A DNA stretch of 64,000 bases from positions 37,406 through 101,405 of the forward strand of contig JANQLP010000120.1 in NCBI GenBank assembly GCA_028280515.1, given 5' to 3'. How positions within the stretch are numbered: the first letter of the stretch is position 1; the number at the start of each line of letters is the position of its first letter. This document shows positions 35,774 through 45,431 of this stretch, in pieces. The position numbers and the translations under genes were made by a program. Below the pieces are notes generated by a model that was not told the DNA's origin, searched no databases, and worked only from the letters and a program-made list of their open reading frames with translations. Source of the DNA: Hyphomicrobiales bacterium. GTDB taxonomy: Bacteria > Pseudomonadota > Alphaproteobacteria > Rhizobiales > Methyloligellaceae.

Positions 35774-35860
35774 ATGAAACTGCGGCACAGGATATCTATG
35801 ACCGTCTGGGTCACAAGCGCGCTTCTCTGCGGAGCCGTGCTGCTCTTTGCGCTGCGCTGA
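35774..35860 (+). CDS. Very small membrane protein (28 aa)
   Basis: Eleven bases after the flavoprotein stop an ATG opens a 28-residue frame: a basic start (MKLRHR) followed by one hydrophobic helix (MTVWVTSALLCGAVLLFAL) and a final Arg. The tight spacing and membrane character suggest a small subunit or partner of the flavoprotein. The ribosome-binding site is weak. Family not recognised. Confidence 0.45.
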   Translation: MKLRHRISMTVWVTSALLCGAVLLFALR

Positions 35861-35904
35861 CATGCCGGCTTGAACGAACGCACGTTCGCGGAATTGGACG
35901 CCCA

Positions 35905-35918
35905 TTGACGTGCATCAA
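35905..35918. promoter_or_regulatory. FNR/FixK-like box before the PNPOx gene
   Basis: TTGACGTGCATCAA matches TTGAT-N4-ATCAA in nine of ten positions; centre about 88 bases before the ATG at 35999. Confidence 0.6.
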
Positions 35919-35998
35919 CGCGCGTCCCCAATGATCGTGAAAGAATGACCGACTCGATGGAGTTGGCGCGAATTTGACGGCCAGCCGGGGATGCCGAA

Positions 35999-36454
35999 AT
36001 GGACGAAGCGACGCGCAAGCAGATCATCTCGATCATCGACGACGTTGACGACATGACGATTGCCACCGTGCGGGCAGACAAGTATCCGCAGGCAACAACG
36101 GTCAGCTACGTCAATGACGGGCTCACGATCTATTTCGGCACGTTCGTGGACTCGCAAAAGGCGCGCAACATTGCGGCCAACAATCGCGTCTCGCTGACGA
36201 TCAATCGCGACTACAAGAACTGGGACGAGATCGAAGGCCTGTCTTTGGCCGGCCGTGCGAAACCTGTCCTGGCTGGGAAAGAGCGAGACAAGGTTGAACG
36301 CCTCATTGCCGAGAAGTTTCCGCAGGGTGATCAATACATGCCGGAGGGCGCGAATCCGGAGGATATGGTCATCTTCCGCATCGATCCGGAAGTGATCTCC
36401 CTGCTCGATTACAGAAGGGAATTCGGCCATACCAGACTGGTCGGAGTTCCCTGA
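35999..36454 (+). CDS. Pyridoxamine 5'-phosphate oxidase-like flavin-binding protein
   Basis: A 151-residue split-barrel protein. MTIATVRADKYPQATTVSYV, IYFGTFVDSQKARNIAANNRVSLTI and the LAGRAKPV strand follow the PNPOx-like fold, which binds FMN or F420 as a dimer. Such small members are often flavin reductases or haem-utilisation proteins rather than true pyridoxamine oxidases; the PdxH phosphate-binding residues are not evident. It has an FNR-like box 88 bases upstream and lies in the low-oxygen island. Start ATG 35999 has GGGGA upstream. Confidence 0.85.
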   Translation: MDEATRKQIISIIDDVDDMTIATVRADKYPQATTVSYVNDGLTIYFGTFVDSQKARNIAANNRVSLTINRDYKNWDEIEGLSLAGRAKPVLAGKERDKVERLIAEKFPQGDQYMPEGANPEDMVIFRIDPEVISLLDYRREFGHTRLVGVP

Positions 36455-36544
36455 GTTTGCTTGCAATTCGGCTGCCCGTCATCCGGCGCCAGATGCAAAT
36501 GACCGGCCCGGGGCCATCGGGACAGTTCGACCCAGAGACAGACT

Positions 36545-36838
36545 ATGCTTACGCTCGAAGACTGCATTGCATTTAGCGATCTCACAGAGGAAGAGGTCCT
36601 CGCGATTGCCGAACACGAGCGCATGCCCGAGATCGCGGCGGCGGCTTACGGCGAGTATCTTCTGAACAACAAGGACGGGACCCGGCAAATCTGCCGGATG
36701 ATAATTGACGATATTCGTGCTGCTCAACGACGCACTGATCGCAGCCATGTGCAGAACCTGCTCCATGTCCTTCATCACTTTCTGAAATCGCATCCCGAGG
36801 CGGTGCCGGACGTGCATCCCTGGTCCAGGGTTTTCTAG
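36545..36838 (+). CDS. Conserved small protein of unknown function (97 aa)
   Basis: A soluble, helical-looking 97-residue protein starting MLTLEDCIAFSDLTEEEVLAIAEHE. It is rich in Ala, Glu and His, with a single Cys near the N-terminus and another in ICRMI. I recall similar short proteins beside stress and PHA genes in alphaproteobacteria, but no function is known to me. It begins 90 bases after the PNPOx gene and ends 13 bases before the Na/Pi symporter gene, so it is probably in that transcript. Confidence 0.65.
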   Translation: MLTLEDCIAFSDLTEEEVLAIAEHERMPEIAAAAYGEYLLNNKDGTRQICRMIIDDIRAAQRRTDRSHVQNLLHVLHHFLKSHPEAVPDVHPWSRVF

Positions 36839-36851
36839 ATCGTCGGGCGTC

Positions 36852-38477
36852 ATGTTCGAACATATTGATGCATCTGTTTTCGTCGCCGTAGGCGGCGTCG
36901 GCATTTTCCTTCTCGGAATGCTGATTCTGACCGACGGGCTGAAGGGACTGGCCGGCAACACATTGAGACGTTGGCTTGCCAGGTACACCCGAACGCCCAC
37001 GTCAGGTGCAGCAACCGGGGCCGTAACGACGGCTCTGATCCAATCCTCCAGCGCGACAACGCTCACCGCCGTGAGCTTTGTGGGCGCCGGTCTGCTCACT
37101 TTCCCGCAAGCCCTTGGGATCATATTCGGCGCGAATATCGGAACCACCTTGACCGGTTGGCTCGTCGCCATTGGCGGATTCAAGCTGGACCTCGGCCAAT
37201 TTGTCTTGCCGCTCGTTCTGCTGGGAACGCTGTTGAGGCTTTTCGGCAGCGGACGCTGGCCACAGATCGGATGGGCGCTGGCCGGTTTCAGCCTTCTTTT
37301 CATCGGCATCGAGGTGATGCAACAGGGCATGGCGCCGCTGAAGGGCCTCGTTACGCCCGCGGACTTTCCCGACGACACGCTGGCGGGACGCGCTTTGCTC
37401 GTGCTGATTGGGGTCGCCATTACGCTGGTCACCCAATCCTCAAGCGCCGGTGTGGCCACCGCCCTGGTCGCGCTTGGCACCGGTGCAATCTCGTTTCCTC
37501 AGGCTGCGGCGATGGTGATTGGCATGGACGTCGGCACCACGTTCACTGCGGTGCTCGCGACCGTCGGCGGGTCCACGGCCATGCGGCAAACCGGATATGC
37601 CCACGTCATCTACAATTGCATGACCGGCCTGATGGCGTTTCTGATGCTGGGGCCTGTCACCGAGCTGCTCGGCCCATGGGTCGAGAGGGGAGCGGGAAAC
37701 CAGCAAATCGGACTGGTCGCGTTTCACACCTTCTTCAATCTTATCGGTGTGATCGTTGTACTGCCCTTCACCGGTAGGTTTGCGCACTTCATCCAAAAGC
37801 TTGTCCCTGAATCCGGGCCACCGCTCCTTCGAAGGCTCGACCGGCGACTCCTCGTCGACATCAACGCGTCCAGCGATGCGGCATTGGCGACGATCAGAGA
37901 GATCTCGACGGAGGTGCTGTCACTGCTGCGCGGGTTGTTGCGTGGTGAAATCTCCGAACGGCAAAGGCTCGCGGACGTGAATCATCTTGTTGCGGCGCTG
38001 GGAAAGACCCGGAATTTCGTCGACTCGATGCAATCCGACCCGACACAACAGCCGGCACATCGCCGCCATCAGGCGGCACTCCATAGCCTCGATCACCTGG
38101 CGCGCCTGCTCAACCGCTGCCGTCAACCGGTCCGTATTGCCACCCTGTCAGACGATCGCCGGCTCAGCCGGCTGTCGCGTCTTCTTGCATCGCAAATCGA
38201 TGTACTCTGCACCAACGGCAACTGGAGCGGGCAAGAGAGACGGTTCGACCGCCTGAGGGATATCTTGCGCCGTCAGCGGCATACATATCGTGCGACCGTC
38301 ATCAAGCATGCCTCCATGGAGGGCGAGAACGCCGAACGGACACTTGAGAAACTGGACAGTCTGCGCTGGCTGCACAGGGTCACCTATCACATCTGGCGGA
38401 TCGTCTTTCGCCTTGAAGACGCGCGTACGGTTGCAGACAGCGTGGAGAAGCCGGCAGCCCCCGCCCTCACGAATTGA
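36852..38477 (+). CDS. Na/Pi cotransporter-family protein with PhoU-like C-terminus
   Basis: A 541-residue membrane protein. The two inverted repeats of the Na+/phosphate symporter family are visible by their QSSSATT (about 62) and QSSSAGVAT (about 196) motifs, surrounded by about eight hydrophobic helices (residues 5-315). The C-terminal 200 residues are hydrophilic and helical with PhoU-like character (ISTEVLSLLRGLL, HRVTYHIWRIV). It would import phosphate with sodium or sense it through the PhoU-like tail. The gene follows the 97-residue protein by 13 bases. Confidence 0.9.
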   Translation: MFEHIDASVFVAVGGVGIFLLGMLILTDGLKGLAGNTLRRWLARYTRTPTSGAATGAVTTALIQSSSATTLTAVSFVGAGLLTFPQALGIIFGANIGTTLTGWLVAIGGFKLDLGQFVLPLVLLGTLLRLFGSGRWPQIGWALAGFSLLFIGIEVMQQGMAPLKGLVTPADFPDDTLAGRALLVLIGVAITLVTQSSSAGVATALVALGTGAISFPQAAAMVIGMDVGTTFTAVLATVGGSTAMRQTGYAHVIYNCMTGLMAFLMLGPVTELLGPWVERGAGNQQIGLVAFHTFFNLIGVIVVLPFTGRFAHFIQKLVPESGPPLLRRLDRRLLVDINASSDAALATIREISTEVLSLLRGLLRGEISERQRLADVNHLVAALGKTRNFVDSMQSDPTQQPAHRRHQAALHSLDHLARLLNRCRQPVRIATLSDDRRLSRLSRLLASQIDVLCTNGNWSGQERRFDRLRDILRRQRHTYRATVIKHASMEGENAERTLEKLDSLRWLHRVTYHIWRIVFRLEDARTVADSVEKPAAPALTN

Positions 38478-38543
38478 CGCGGCGAACGAACCTCGTCGCG
38501 TGTCTTGCTGCAATTTCGATGGACCAAAAATGGGGAAGTGAAG

Positions 38544-39374
38544 ATGCCCGTGGAGAACAACACATCAAGGGACCGCGAGGACGACGATTTGCTCTCTTTC
38601 GAGGATCCAGACTTCCTGATGCGCGAGGAGATGCGTCCCAATCGCCTGGCGCTCGAGTTTGCGAAGGCCGAGCTCGAACTGCAGGACCACGGCATAAAAT
38701 CGACGATCGTCGTTTTCGGGAGTTCACGCGCGCTGTCTCCCCGATCCGTCAAGCATCGACTTGCCGGCGCCAAAGGGCCGAAAGACCCCTCCATGGAACA
38801 GCGGCTGACGCAACTAGCGGACTGGTATGAGCTGGCGCGAGATTTCGGAAGGATTGTGTCCTTGCGGGGCGGCGCATTGTCCTCCGAACACGGGACCTGT
38901 GAGAACGTCGTCGCCACCGGCGGAGGTCCGGGCATCATGGAGGCGGCCAATCGCGGCGCCGCGGAAGTCGGAGCGCCCACTATCGGCTTCAATATCAGGC
39001 TTCCCGAGGAGCAGCGCCCGAACAAATATCTGACGCCGGGACTTTCCTTCAACTTCCACTATTTCGCGGTCCGCAAGATGCATTTTGCCATGCGCGCCAA
39101 TGCGCTTGCGGTCTTCCCCGGAGGGCTTGGAACGATGGATGAGCTCTTCGAAATCCTCACGCTCAAGCAAACCCGTATGACGCATTCGATGCCCGTGATC
39201 CTGTTCTGCCGCGACTACTGGAAACGCATCGTCGATTTCAACGCCCTGGCCGAGATGGGAACCATCGACCAACAGGACCTCCACTTGTTCGAAATCGTCG
39301 ACGATCCCGAGGAAGGATGGCAGGCGCTGATGAAACATGGCCTGACGACACAAACGCCACTTCGCGAGGCTTAG
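38544..39374 (+). CDS. LOG-family protein (TIGR00730-like)
   Basis: A 276-residue protein with GGGPGIMEAANRGA and PGGLGTMDELFE, the two signatures of the LOG (Lonely guy) phosphoribohydrolase superfamily. True LOG enzymes release cytokinin bases from nucleotide monophosphates; bacterial members often hydrolyse AMP or related nucleotides (PpnN-like). The N-terminal extension of about 60 acidic residues before the Rossmann fold (STIVVFGSSRA) is longer than in plant LOG and typical of this bacterial subgroup. ATG 38544 follows GGGGAAG. It ends facing the PHA synthase gene. Confidence 0.9.
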   Translation: MPVENNTSRDREDDDLLSFEDPDFLMREEMRPNRLALEFAKAELELQDHGIKSTIVVFGSSRALSPRSVKHRLAGAKGPKDPSMEQRLTQLADWYELARDFGRIVSLRGGALSSEHGTCENVVATGGGPGIMEAANRGAAEVGAPTIGFNIRLPEEQRPNKYLTPGLSFNFHYFAVRKMHFAMRANALAVFPGGLGTMDELFEILTLKQTRMTHSMPVILFCRDYWKRIVDFNALAEMGTIDQQDLHLFEIVDDPEEGWQALMKHGLTTQTPLREA

Positions 39375-39449
39375 TGAAAGAGCACGTGACAAGGCGTGCT
39401 AAATGCCGGGCGCGCCTGTCGCCAGACCTTTGCTGGCAGTCTTCCACAT

Positions 39450-41354
39450 TTACGTCTGATGCACGAAGAGACCCGGTGCGTCTGCCCCCGCTGCATATTG
39501 GGTTCCCGGAGCCCCCATTTGCGGCGGCTGCACGCGCTTGCCTGAGCGCTCTTGAAGCCATCCCGTCCAGGCGGGCCACCAAGAACCGGTGATGGTCGGA
39601 GTCTCGGCAGCCCAGCTTTCCGGATCGGTGTACAGCTCGCCGTTCGTTCGCATCCGCATCTGGTAGCTGCGGCGCGGGTGGCCGGGTTCCGAGACGATGC
39701 CGGCATTGTGCCCGCCGCTGGTCAGGAGAAACGTCACCTCGGCGTCAGCAAGCAAATGGATCTTATAGACCGATCGCCATGGGGCAACGTGGTCTTTCAG
39801 CGTCGCCACGGAAAAAATCGGCGCCCTGATATCGGAGATCGTAATTGGCCGCTCGTCGACCGTGTAACGGCCCTCAGCCAGGTCGTTGTCGAGAAACAGC
39901 TTGCGCAGATACTGCGAGTGCATGGCGTAGGGCATGCGGGTCGCGTCCGCATTCCATGCCATGAGGTCGTTAATGGGCCGGCGCTCGCCCATCAGATAGT
40001 CGCGGATAACCCGTGACCAGATCAGATCGTTGGAACGAAGCAGCTGAAAAGCGCCCGCCATTTGCTTGGTGTCGAGAAAGCCCTGCTCCCACATGAGGTC
40101 TTCCAGGAACTGAAGCTGGCTTTCGTCGATGAACAGTTCCAACTCGCCCGGCTCCTCGAAATCCACCTGGGTGGCGAAGAACGTGAGAGTCCTGAACGTG
40201 TTGCCGCCGTTGCGGGCCAGCGCCGCGGCGGCAATCGAGAGCAGCGTTCCGCCGAGACAGTAACCCACACCGTGCACGTCCTGGTCCGGCACGATTTCCG
40301 CGACGGCCTCCAGCGCCGATGAGACGCCGAGCGTGCGGTAGTCCTCCAGGCTCAGATCGCGATCTTCCGGACCCGGGTTCTTCCACGAGATCATGAAGAC
40401 CGTGAAACCCTGGTCCACCAGATATCGGACCAGCGAGTTTTCCGGCGACAGGTCGAGGATGTAGTATTTCATGATCCATGCCGGCACGATCAGCACCGGC
40501 TCGGGACGGACCTTCTGCGTTGTCGGCGCGTACTGGATCAGTTCGATCAGCCGGTTGCTGTAGACGACCTTACCCGGCGTGACGGCAACCGTCTCGCCGG
40601 GCACGAAGCGATCAGCGCCAACGGGCCTCCTGCCGCTGATCACGCGTTCCCAATCCTCGATGAAATTCCGGAACCCGCGCGCCAGGTTCATGCCGCCCTC
40701 CGCCTGGGTGCGCGCCAGGACCTCGGGGTTGGTATGAATGAAATTGGAGGGTGCGAACATGTCGAGTAGCTGCCGCGCGGCGAACTCCAGCTCGCGCTCA
40801 TGCTGCCGCGTCACCCCGGGGACACCGGTCGTGGCGTTGTGCCACCACTGCTGCTGAAACAGAAAAGCCTGATAGATCATGTTGAAGGGCAAACGCTGCC
40901 ACGCCTCGCCCTCGAAACGCCCGTCCTGGGGCAACGGTTCAATACACCGGTCCGCCGTACCGCCGGACATCGCGCAATGTTCCCCATATGTCGCCAGACG
41001 GATCCATTTGCGCCAGGCTTTCTCGACCAACTGCCCCTGTTTTCCGGGCGCGGACGCCAGATGCACCATCCAGTCGAAATACGCCCCCGCGAGCGCGGCG
41101 GGAGATAGCCCCAAGGTGAAGCGCGCGATGGTCGCGTTCATGGAGCGGTTGAGCACATCAGCCAGGGCGGTGACCGTGTACGAATCCCGTTCAAACAAGG
41201 TGGGTGGAGCGGATGAGGCCCCGCGGGCGATTTCGCTCGCCGCTTTCACCGGAACGGGACCATGGCCAGAGGAACCGTTCGATGATGCGACTGCATCGCC
41301 GGACGCCGGCTTTTTTGCGCGGCCGCGCGGCGATTTTGCGCGCTGTTTTGCCAT
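39450..41354 (-). CDS. phaC: Poly(3-hydroxyalkanoate) synthase, class I
   Basis: Polymerises (R)-3-hydroxyacyl-CoA into storage polyester at the granule surface. With start ATG 41354 the protein has 634 residues; an alternative ATG at 41456 would add 34. The alpha/beta-hydrolase core shows the modified lipase box GYCLGG with nucleophile Cys366, Asp521 in LKDHVAPW and His549 in SGGHNAG. The first 50 residues are basic and disordered-looking (MAKQRAKSPRGRAKK). No phaA, phaB or phasin gene is in the window. The gene is divergent from the efflux operon, with an FNR-like site in the shared intergenic region, suggesting polymer synthesis as an electron sink under low oxygen. Confidence 0.92.
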   Translation of the reverse strand: MAKQRAKSPRGRAKKPASGDAVASSNGSSGHGPVPVKAASEIARGASSAPPTLFERDSYTVTALADVLNRSMNATIARFTLGLSPAALAGAYFDWMVHLASAPGKQGQLVEKAWRKWIRLATYGEHCAMSGGTADRCIEPLPQDGRFEGEAWQRLPFNMIYQAFLFQQQWWHNATTGVPGVTRQHERELEFAARQLLDMFAPSNFIHTNPEVLARTQAEGGMNLARGFRNFIEDWERVISGRRPVGADRFVPGETVAVTPGKVVYSNRLIELIQYAPTTQKVRPEPVLIVPAWIMKYYILDLSPENSLVRYLVDQGFTVFMISWKNPGPEDRDLSLEDYRTLGVSSALEAVAEIVPDQDVHGVGYCLGGTLLSIAAAALARNGGNTFRTLTFFATQVDFEEPGELELFIDESQLQFLEDLMWEQGFLDTKQMAGAFQLLRSNDLIWSRVIRDYLMGERRPINDLMAWNADATRMPYAMHSQYLRKLFLDNDLAEGRYTVDERPITISDIRAPIFSVATLKDHVAPWRSVYKIHLLADAEVTFLLTSGGHNAGIVSEPGHPRRSYQMRMRTNGELYTDPESWAAETPTITGSWWPAWTGWLQERSGKRVQPPQMGAPGTQYAAGADAPGLFVHQT

Positions 41355-41500
41355 GTCTCGAACCTGCTGGTCGCGGCCTTCCGACACAGGAAAGGCGGCT
41401 GTGTGTGCAGAGAACCGGGCGTGCGTGTCGGCCAGAGGCCGGTTGAAACGCAGCATTCCATCGGCACACTCCAAACTAGGGGCCGCAACTGTGTCGCAAC

Positions 41501-41514
41501 ATGACCCAGATCAA
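41501..41514. promoter_or_regulatory. FNR/FixK-like box between phaC and the efflux operon
   Basis: ATGACCCAGATCAA matches TTGAT-N4-ATCAA in eight of ten positions (ATCAA arm perfect). It lies in the divergent region and could serve either gene. Confidence 0.4.
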
Positions 41515-41642
41515 AGCACCTGGTGATCATTTGCCGCATTGCACACGACAAGTGTGGAGCACACGTGACCACCCAGCACAAAACGTGTGAAATATGAGAT
41601 CCGTACTGGTTCGGCATAACCGGCCCCGAGGAGTTTTGAGCG

Positions 41643-42653
41643 ATGACTTTTCGAATGTGGATCTTTTTGGCTCTCATCGTTATCGCGGCTGCGGGCGGTG
41701 GTTTCGCCTACTGGCAGGATCATTTCAACTCGCGTCTGCCGGAGGGGATAGCGTACGGCAACGGGCGGATCGAAGCCGTGCAGGTCGACATTTCCACGAA
41801 GATCGCGGGGCGTGTGCAGGACATCCTTGTTCAGGAAGGTGATCTCGTGAAGCCCGGCCAGAAGGTGGCTACGATCGATACCGACCAGCTCAAGGCGCAG
41901 CATCTTCGGGCGGAAGCAGACATTGCGAGCGCGGAAAGCCAGGTCGCGGCAGCGGAGGCCTCCATCGCGCAGGCCAAGGCGCAACTGATCCTGACGGAAC
42001 AGGAGCTCGACCGGGCCAGCCGGCTGGTCGAGCAGGGCCACACCAGCAAGGAGACCTACGACAACCGGCTGAGCGCCCGCGATGTCGCCAAAGCGACCCT
42101 GGCGGCGACAAAGGCGGAGCTGGTGTCCCGGCAGCGCAGCGTTGATGCCGCGCGGGCCACCGCCCAGGAAATTAGAACCCAGATCGACGACAGTGTGCTC
42201 GTTTCGCCCATTATCGGACGGGTTCTTTATCGCCTCGCCGAACCCGGCGAAGTGCTTGGGGCCGGCGGCAAAGTGCTGACGCTCGTCAATCTCAGCGACA
42301 TCTATATGGAGATCTTCCTGCCGGCCGCAGATGCGCACCGGGTGAGCATCGGCGCAGATGCGCGCATCAAGCTGGACGTGCTCAATGTCGCCATACCCGC
42401 CAAGGTGAGCTTCGTGTCGCCCGAGTCCCAGTTCACACCCAAACAGGTCGAAACGCCCAGCGAGCGGGAGAAGCTCATGTTCCGCGTCAAGGTTCGGGTG
42501 CCGCAGGATCTGGTGCTCAAGCATATCGACCAAGTCAAGACCGGCGTGCGGGGCGTCGCTTACGTTATGCTCGATGAGAACCCGAAGCCCGAGTGGCCTG
42601 AATTCCTGCAGAAACTCCCGCCCAATGTGGCGCAGCCGGCGAGTTCACGATAG
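41643..42653 (+). CDS. HlyD-family periplasmic adaptor (YhiI type)
   Basis: A 336-residue membrane-fusion protein with an N-terminal membrane anchor (MWIFLALIVIAAAGGG), lipoyl halves (ISTKIAGRVQDILVQEGDLVKPGQ and SPIIGRVLYRLAEPGEV), a coiled-coil hairpin between them (about 75-175) and a beta-barrel domain. It forms the first gene of a three-gene efflux unit with the RbbA-type ATPase/permease (15 bases downstream) and an ABC-2 permease. Such units resemble E. coli yhiI-rbbA-yhhJ; the exported compound is unknown. Confidence 0.9.
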   Translation: MTFRMWIFLALIVIAAAGGGFAYWQDHFNSRLPEGIAYGNGRIEAVQVDISTKIAGRVQDILVQEGDLVKPGQKVATIDTDQLKAQHLRAEADIASAESQVAAAEASIAQAKAQLILTEQELDRASRLVEQGHTSKETYDNRLSARDVAKATLAATKAELVSRQRSVDAARATAQEIRTQIDDSVLVSPIIGRVLYRLAEPGEVLGAGGKVLTLVNLSDIYMEIFLPAADAHRVSIGADARIKLDVLNVAIPAKVSFVSPESQFTPKQVETPSEREKLMFRVKVRVPQDLVLKHIDQVKTGVRGVAYVMLDENPKPEWPEFLQKLPPNVAQPASSR

Positions 42654-42668
42654 CAAGAGGCGCAGTCC

Positions 42669-45428
42669 GTGCAGACGCCCGACCAGCCTGTCGCCCGCAT
42701 TGAGAACGTCAGTCATACGTATAAGGATGTGCGTGCGCTCGACGGCGTCTCTCTCGACATTCCGGCGGGGCGGATGGTCGGCGTTCTGGGGCCGGACGGG
42801 GTCGGAAAGTCGACCCTTTTCGGCCTGATTGCCGGGGCGCGAAAACTCCAGACAGGCCACCTTGAGGTGCTTGGCGCGGACATGGCGTCGGCACGCGAGC
42901 GTATGCGTGTCGGGCCGCGCATCGCCTACATGCCCCAGGGCCTCGGCAAGAACCTCTACCAGGAGTTGAGCATTGCCGAGAACCTAGACTTTTTCGGTAA
43001 GCTGTTCGGGCAGAATACCGCGGAACGCAAGGCACGGGTCGACAGGCTGACCAAGGCGACCGGACTCAATCCGTTTCTCGGCCGGCCGGCGGGCAAACTC
43101 TCGGGCGGCATGAAGCAGAAGCTGGGGCTCTGCTGCGCCCTGATCCACGACCCCGACCTGTTGATCCTGGATGAGCCGACGACCGGCGTCGATCCCTTGT
43201 CGAGGCGGCAGTTCTGGGAGTTAATCGCCGCCATACGCGCCGAAAGGCCCGGGATGAGCGTCCTCGTCTCGACCGCCTATATGGATGAGGCTGAAGCATT
43301 CGACTGGCTGGTCGCCATGGACGGTGGCCGCGTCCTGGCGACCGGCACCCCCGCCGAGCTGAAATCGCGGACCAAGAGCAAGGATATCGAAACGGCCTTT
43401 GTGCGCCTCATGCCGGATGCCACTGCCGGCGGCAAAGGACGCCTGCGTATTCCTCCGTTCAAGGAGCGCGACGGCGAACCGGCCATCGTGGCAAACGGAC
43501 TGACGCGCAGGTTCGGGGACTTTACCGCAGTTGACGAAGTGAGTTTCGAAATCCAGCGCGGCGAGATCTTCGGCTTTCTCGGCTCCAACGGCTGCGGCAA
43601 GACCACGACCATGAAGATGCTCACCGGCCTGTTGCCCGCATCGGCAGGTGAAGCCTTCCTGTTCGGAAAGCCTGCGGACGCGAACGATCTGGAGACGCGG
43701 AAGCGCGTCGGCTTCATGTCGCAGTCCTTCTCGCTTTACGGCGAGCTGACGGTGGCGCAGAACCTCAAGCTGCACGCACGTCTATTCCACCTCGAACCCG
43801 AACGCGCCGATCAGCGCATCGACGAGCTCGTCGACCGGTTCGGCCTGCGCCAGGACATGGACGCTTTGGCGGAGGCCCTGCCACTCGGCATGCGTCAGCG
43901 GCTGTCCCTCGCGGTGGCGATCATCCACGAGCCGGAGATGCTGATCCTCGATGAGCCGACGTCGGGCGTAGACCCGCTCGCACGCGACGAGTTCTGGGAA
44001 CTGCTGATCGCCCTCTCCCGCGAGGAAGGCGTCACCATTTTCATCTCGACGCACTTTATGAATGAAGCGATGCGCTGCGACCGAATCTCGCTCATGCATG
44101 CGGGCAAGGTTCTCGTATATGACACGCCAAAAGACCTCATCCGAAAGAGCAAGGTGGCCAATCTGGAAGAGGCTTTCATTGGCTACATCGAAGGGGCCAT
44201 GGGCGATGACGCGCAGACCGAGACGGATGCGCTGACGGTCTTGCGGGACGCACCCGATCAACCGTCCACCGATCAAGAGCAGATGGAAGTAGGACGCTGG
44301 ACCTTTCGTCCGGGGCGCGCACTCGCTTTCAGCTACCGCGAGATGATGGAGGTCCTGCGCGATCCGGTCCGCCTTGCCTTCGCCTTCGTCGGCACCATGG
44401 TGCTTCTCCTCATCATGGCGTTCGGCATCAGCCAGGATGTGGATGACCTCACTTTCGCCGCGCTCGATCTCGACCAGACCCCCGCCAGCCGCGATTACCT
44501 TCGCAACTATTCCGGCTCGCGCTATTTCATTGAGAAGCCGGAAATCCGGAGCAAGGATGAACTGGAGCGTCGCCTGAAATCAGGCGATGTCACGCTGGCG
44601 ATCGAAATCCCGCCCGGCTTCGGGCGGAACCTGGCGAGATCCGCCAATCCGCAGATTTCGGCCTGGATCGACGGCGCAAACACCATGCGCGCGGCAACGA
44701 TCGAAGGTTACGTGGCGGGCGGGCATAATCGGTTTCTTTCGGATGTCGCCCGCGCAACCGGCCTCGACGCCGAAGCCGGCCGGCACGCCGTCATCGAACC
44801 CCGCTACCGCTACAATCCATCCTTTGAGAGCATCTACGCCATGGGGCCTTCCATTCAGGCGATGCTGCTCCTGTTGTTCCCGGCGATCCTGATGGCCGTC
44901 AGTGTCGCGCGCGAGAAAGAGATCGGCACCATCACAAATTTCTATGTCACGCCGACAAGCCGGCTGGAATTCCTGCTTGGCAAGCAGATGCCCTACATTG
45001 CCATTGGCATGGTCAACTTCGTCATGCTGACCTTGCTGATCGTGTTTGCGCTGCAGGTGCCGCTCAAGGGCAGCTTCATGACGCTCACGCTCGGCGCGTT
45101 TCTCTATCTTGCCGCGTCGACGGGCTATGGTCTGCTCATCTCCACACTCACCAAGAGCCAGGTGGCCGCCGTGTTCGCGGCGGCGATCCTGTCGCTGCTG
45201 CCGACCATCCAGTTCTCCGGCATGATACAGCCCGTGTCGACCCTTGAAGGCGGGGCGCGGATTATGGGGACGCTCTGGCCGACGACCTACTACATGCATC
45301 TGAGTGTGGGCGCCTTCACCAAGGGTCTCGGTTTTCGCGAGCTCATTCCCGACCTCATCGCACTGGCCGCGTTCATCCCGGTTTTTACGGCCGCGGCCGT
45401 GGCGCTGTTGCGCAAGCAGGAGCCTTGA
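42669..45428 (+). CDS. rbbA: ABC transporter, duplicated ATPase fused to ABC-2 permease (RbbA type)
   Basis: A 919-residue fusion. Two nucleotide-binding domains come first: Walker A GPDGVGKST with LSGGMKQKLGL signature, then GSNGCGKTT with PLGMRQRLSL signature and LILDEPTSGVDP Walker B. A linker of about 40 acidic residues leads to an ABC-2 permease domain (about 545-919) with a large periplasmic loop between the first helix and five more. The GTG start at 42669 is 15 bases after the adaptor gene. E. coli RbbA was described as a ribosome-associated ATPase but its gene order with yhiI and yhhJ indicates export. The next gene starts 3 bases after the stop. Confidence 0.9.
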   Translation: MQTPDQPVARIENVSHTYKDVRALDGVSLDIPAGRMVGVLGPDGVGKSTLFGLIAGARKLQTGHLEVLGADMASARERMRVGPRIAYMPQGLGKNLYQELSIAENLDFFGKLFGQNTAERKARVDRLTKATGLNPFLGRPAGKLSGGMKQKLGLCCALIHDPDLLILDEPTTGVDPLSRRQFWELIAAIRAERPGMSVLVSTAYMDEAEAFDWLVAMDGGRVLATGTPAELKSRTKSKDIETAFVRLMPDATAGGKGRLRIPPFKERDGEPAIVANGLTRRFGDFTAVDEVSFEIQRGEIFGFLGSNGCGKTTTMKMLTGLLPASAGEAFLFGKPADANDLETRKRVGFMSQSFSLYGELTVAQNLKLHARLFHLEPERADQRIDELVDRFGLRQDMDALAEALPLGMRQRLSLAVAIIHEPEMLILDEPTSGVDPLARDEFWELLIALSREEGVTIFISTHFMNEAMRCDRISLMHAGKVLVYDTPKDLIRKSKVANLEEAFIGYIEGAMGDDAQTETDALTVLRDAPDQPSTDQEQMEVGRWTFRPGRALAFSYREMMEVLRDPVRLAFAFVGTMVLLLIMAFGISQDVDDLTFAALDLDQTPASRDYLRNYSGSRYFIEKPEIRSKDELERRLKSGDVTLAIEIPPGFGRNLARSANPQISAWIDGANTMRAATIEGYVAGGHNRFLSDVARATGLDAEAGRHAVIEPRYRYNPSFESIYAMGPSIQAMLLLLFPAILMAVSVAREKEIGTITNFYVTPTSRLEFLLGKQMPYIAIGMVNFVMLTLLIVFALQVPLKGSFMTLTLGAFLYLAASTGYGLLISTLTKSQVAAVFAAAILSLLPTIQFSGMIQPVSTLEGGARIMGTLWPTTYYMHLSVGAFTKGLGFRELIPDLIALAAFIPVFTAAAVALLRKQEP

Positions 45429-45431
45429 GCC

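Noticed and set aside
39381..39400. AGCACG-N8-CGTGCT as a terminator between the LOG and phaC genes
   Set aside because: Six-base stem with a loop of eight and no T-tract; too weak to list as a feature.
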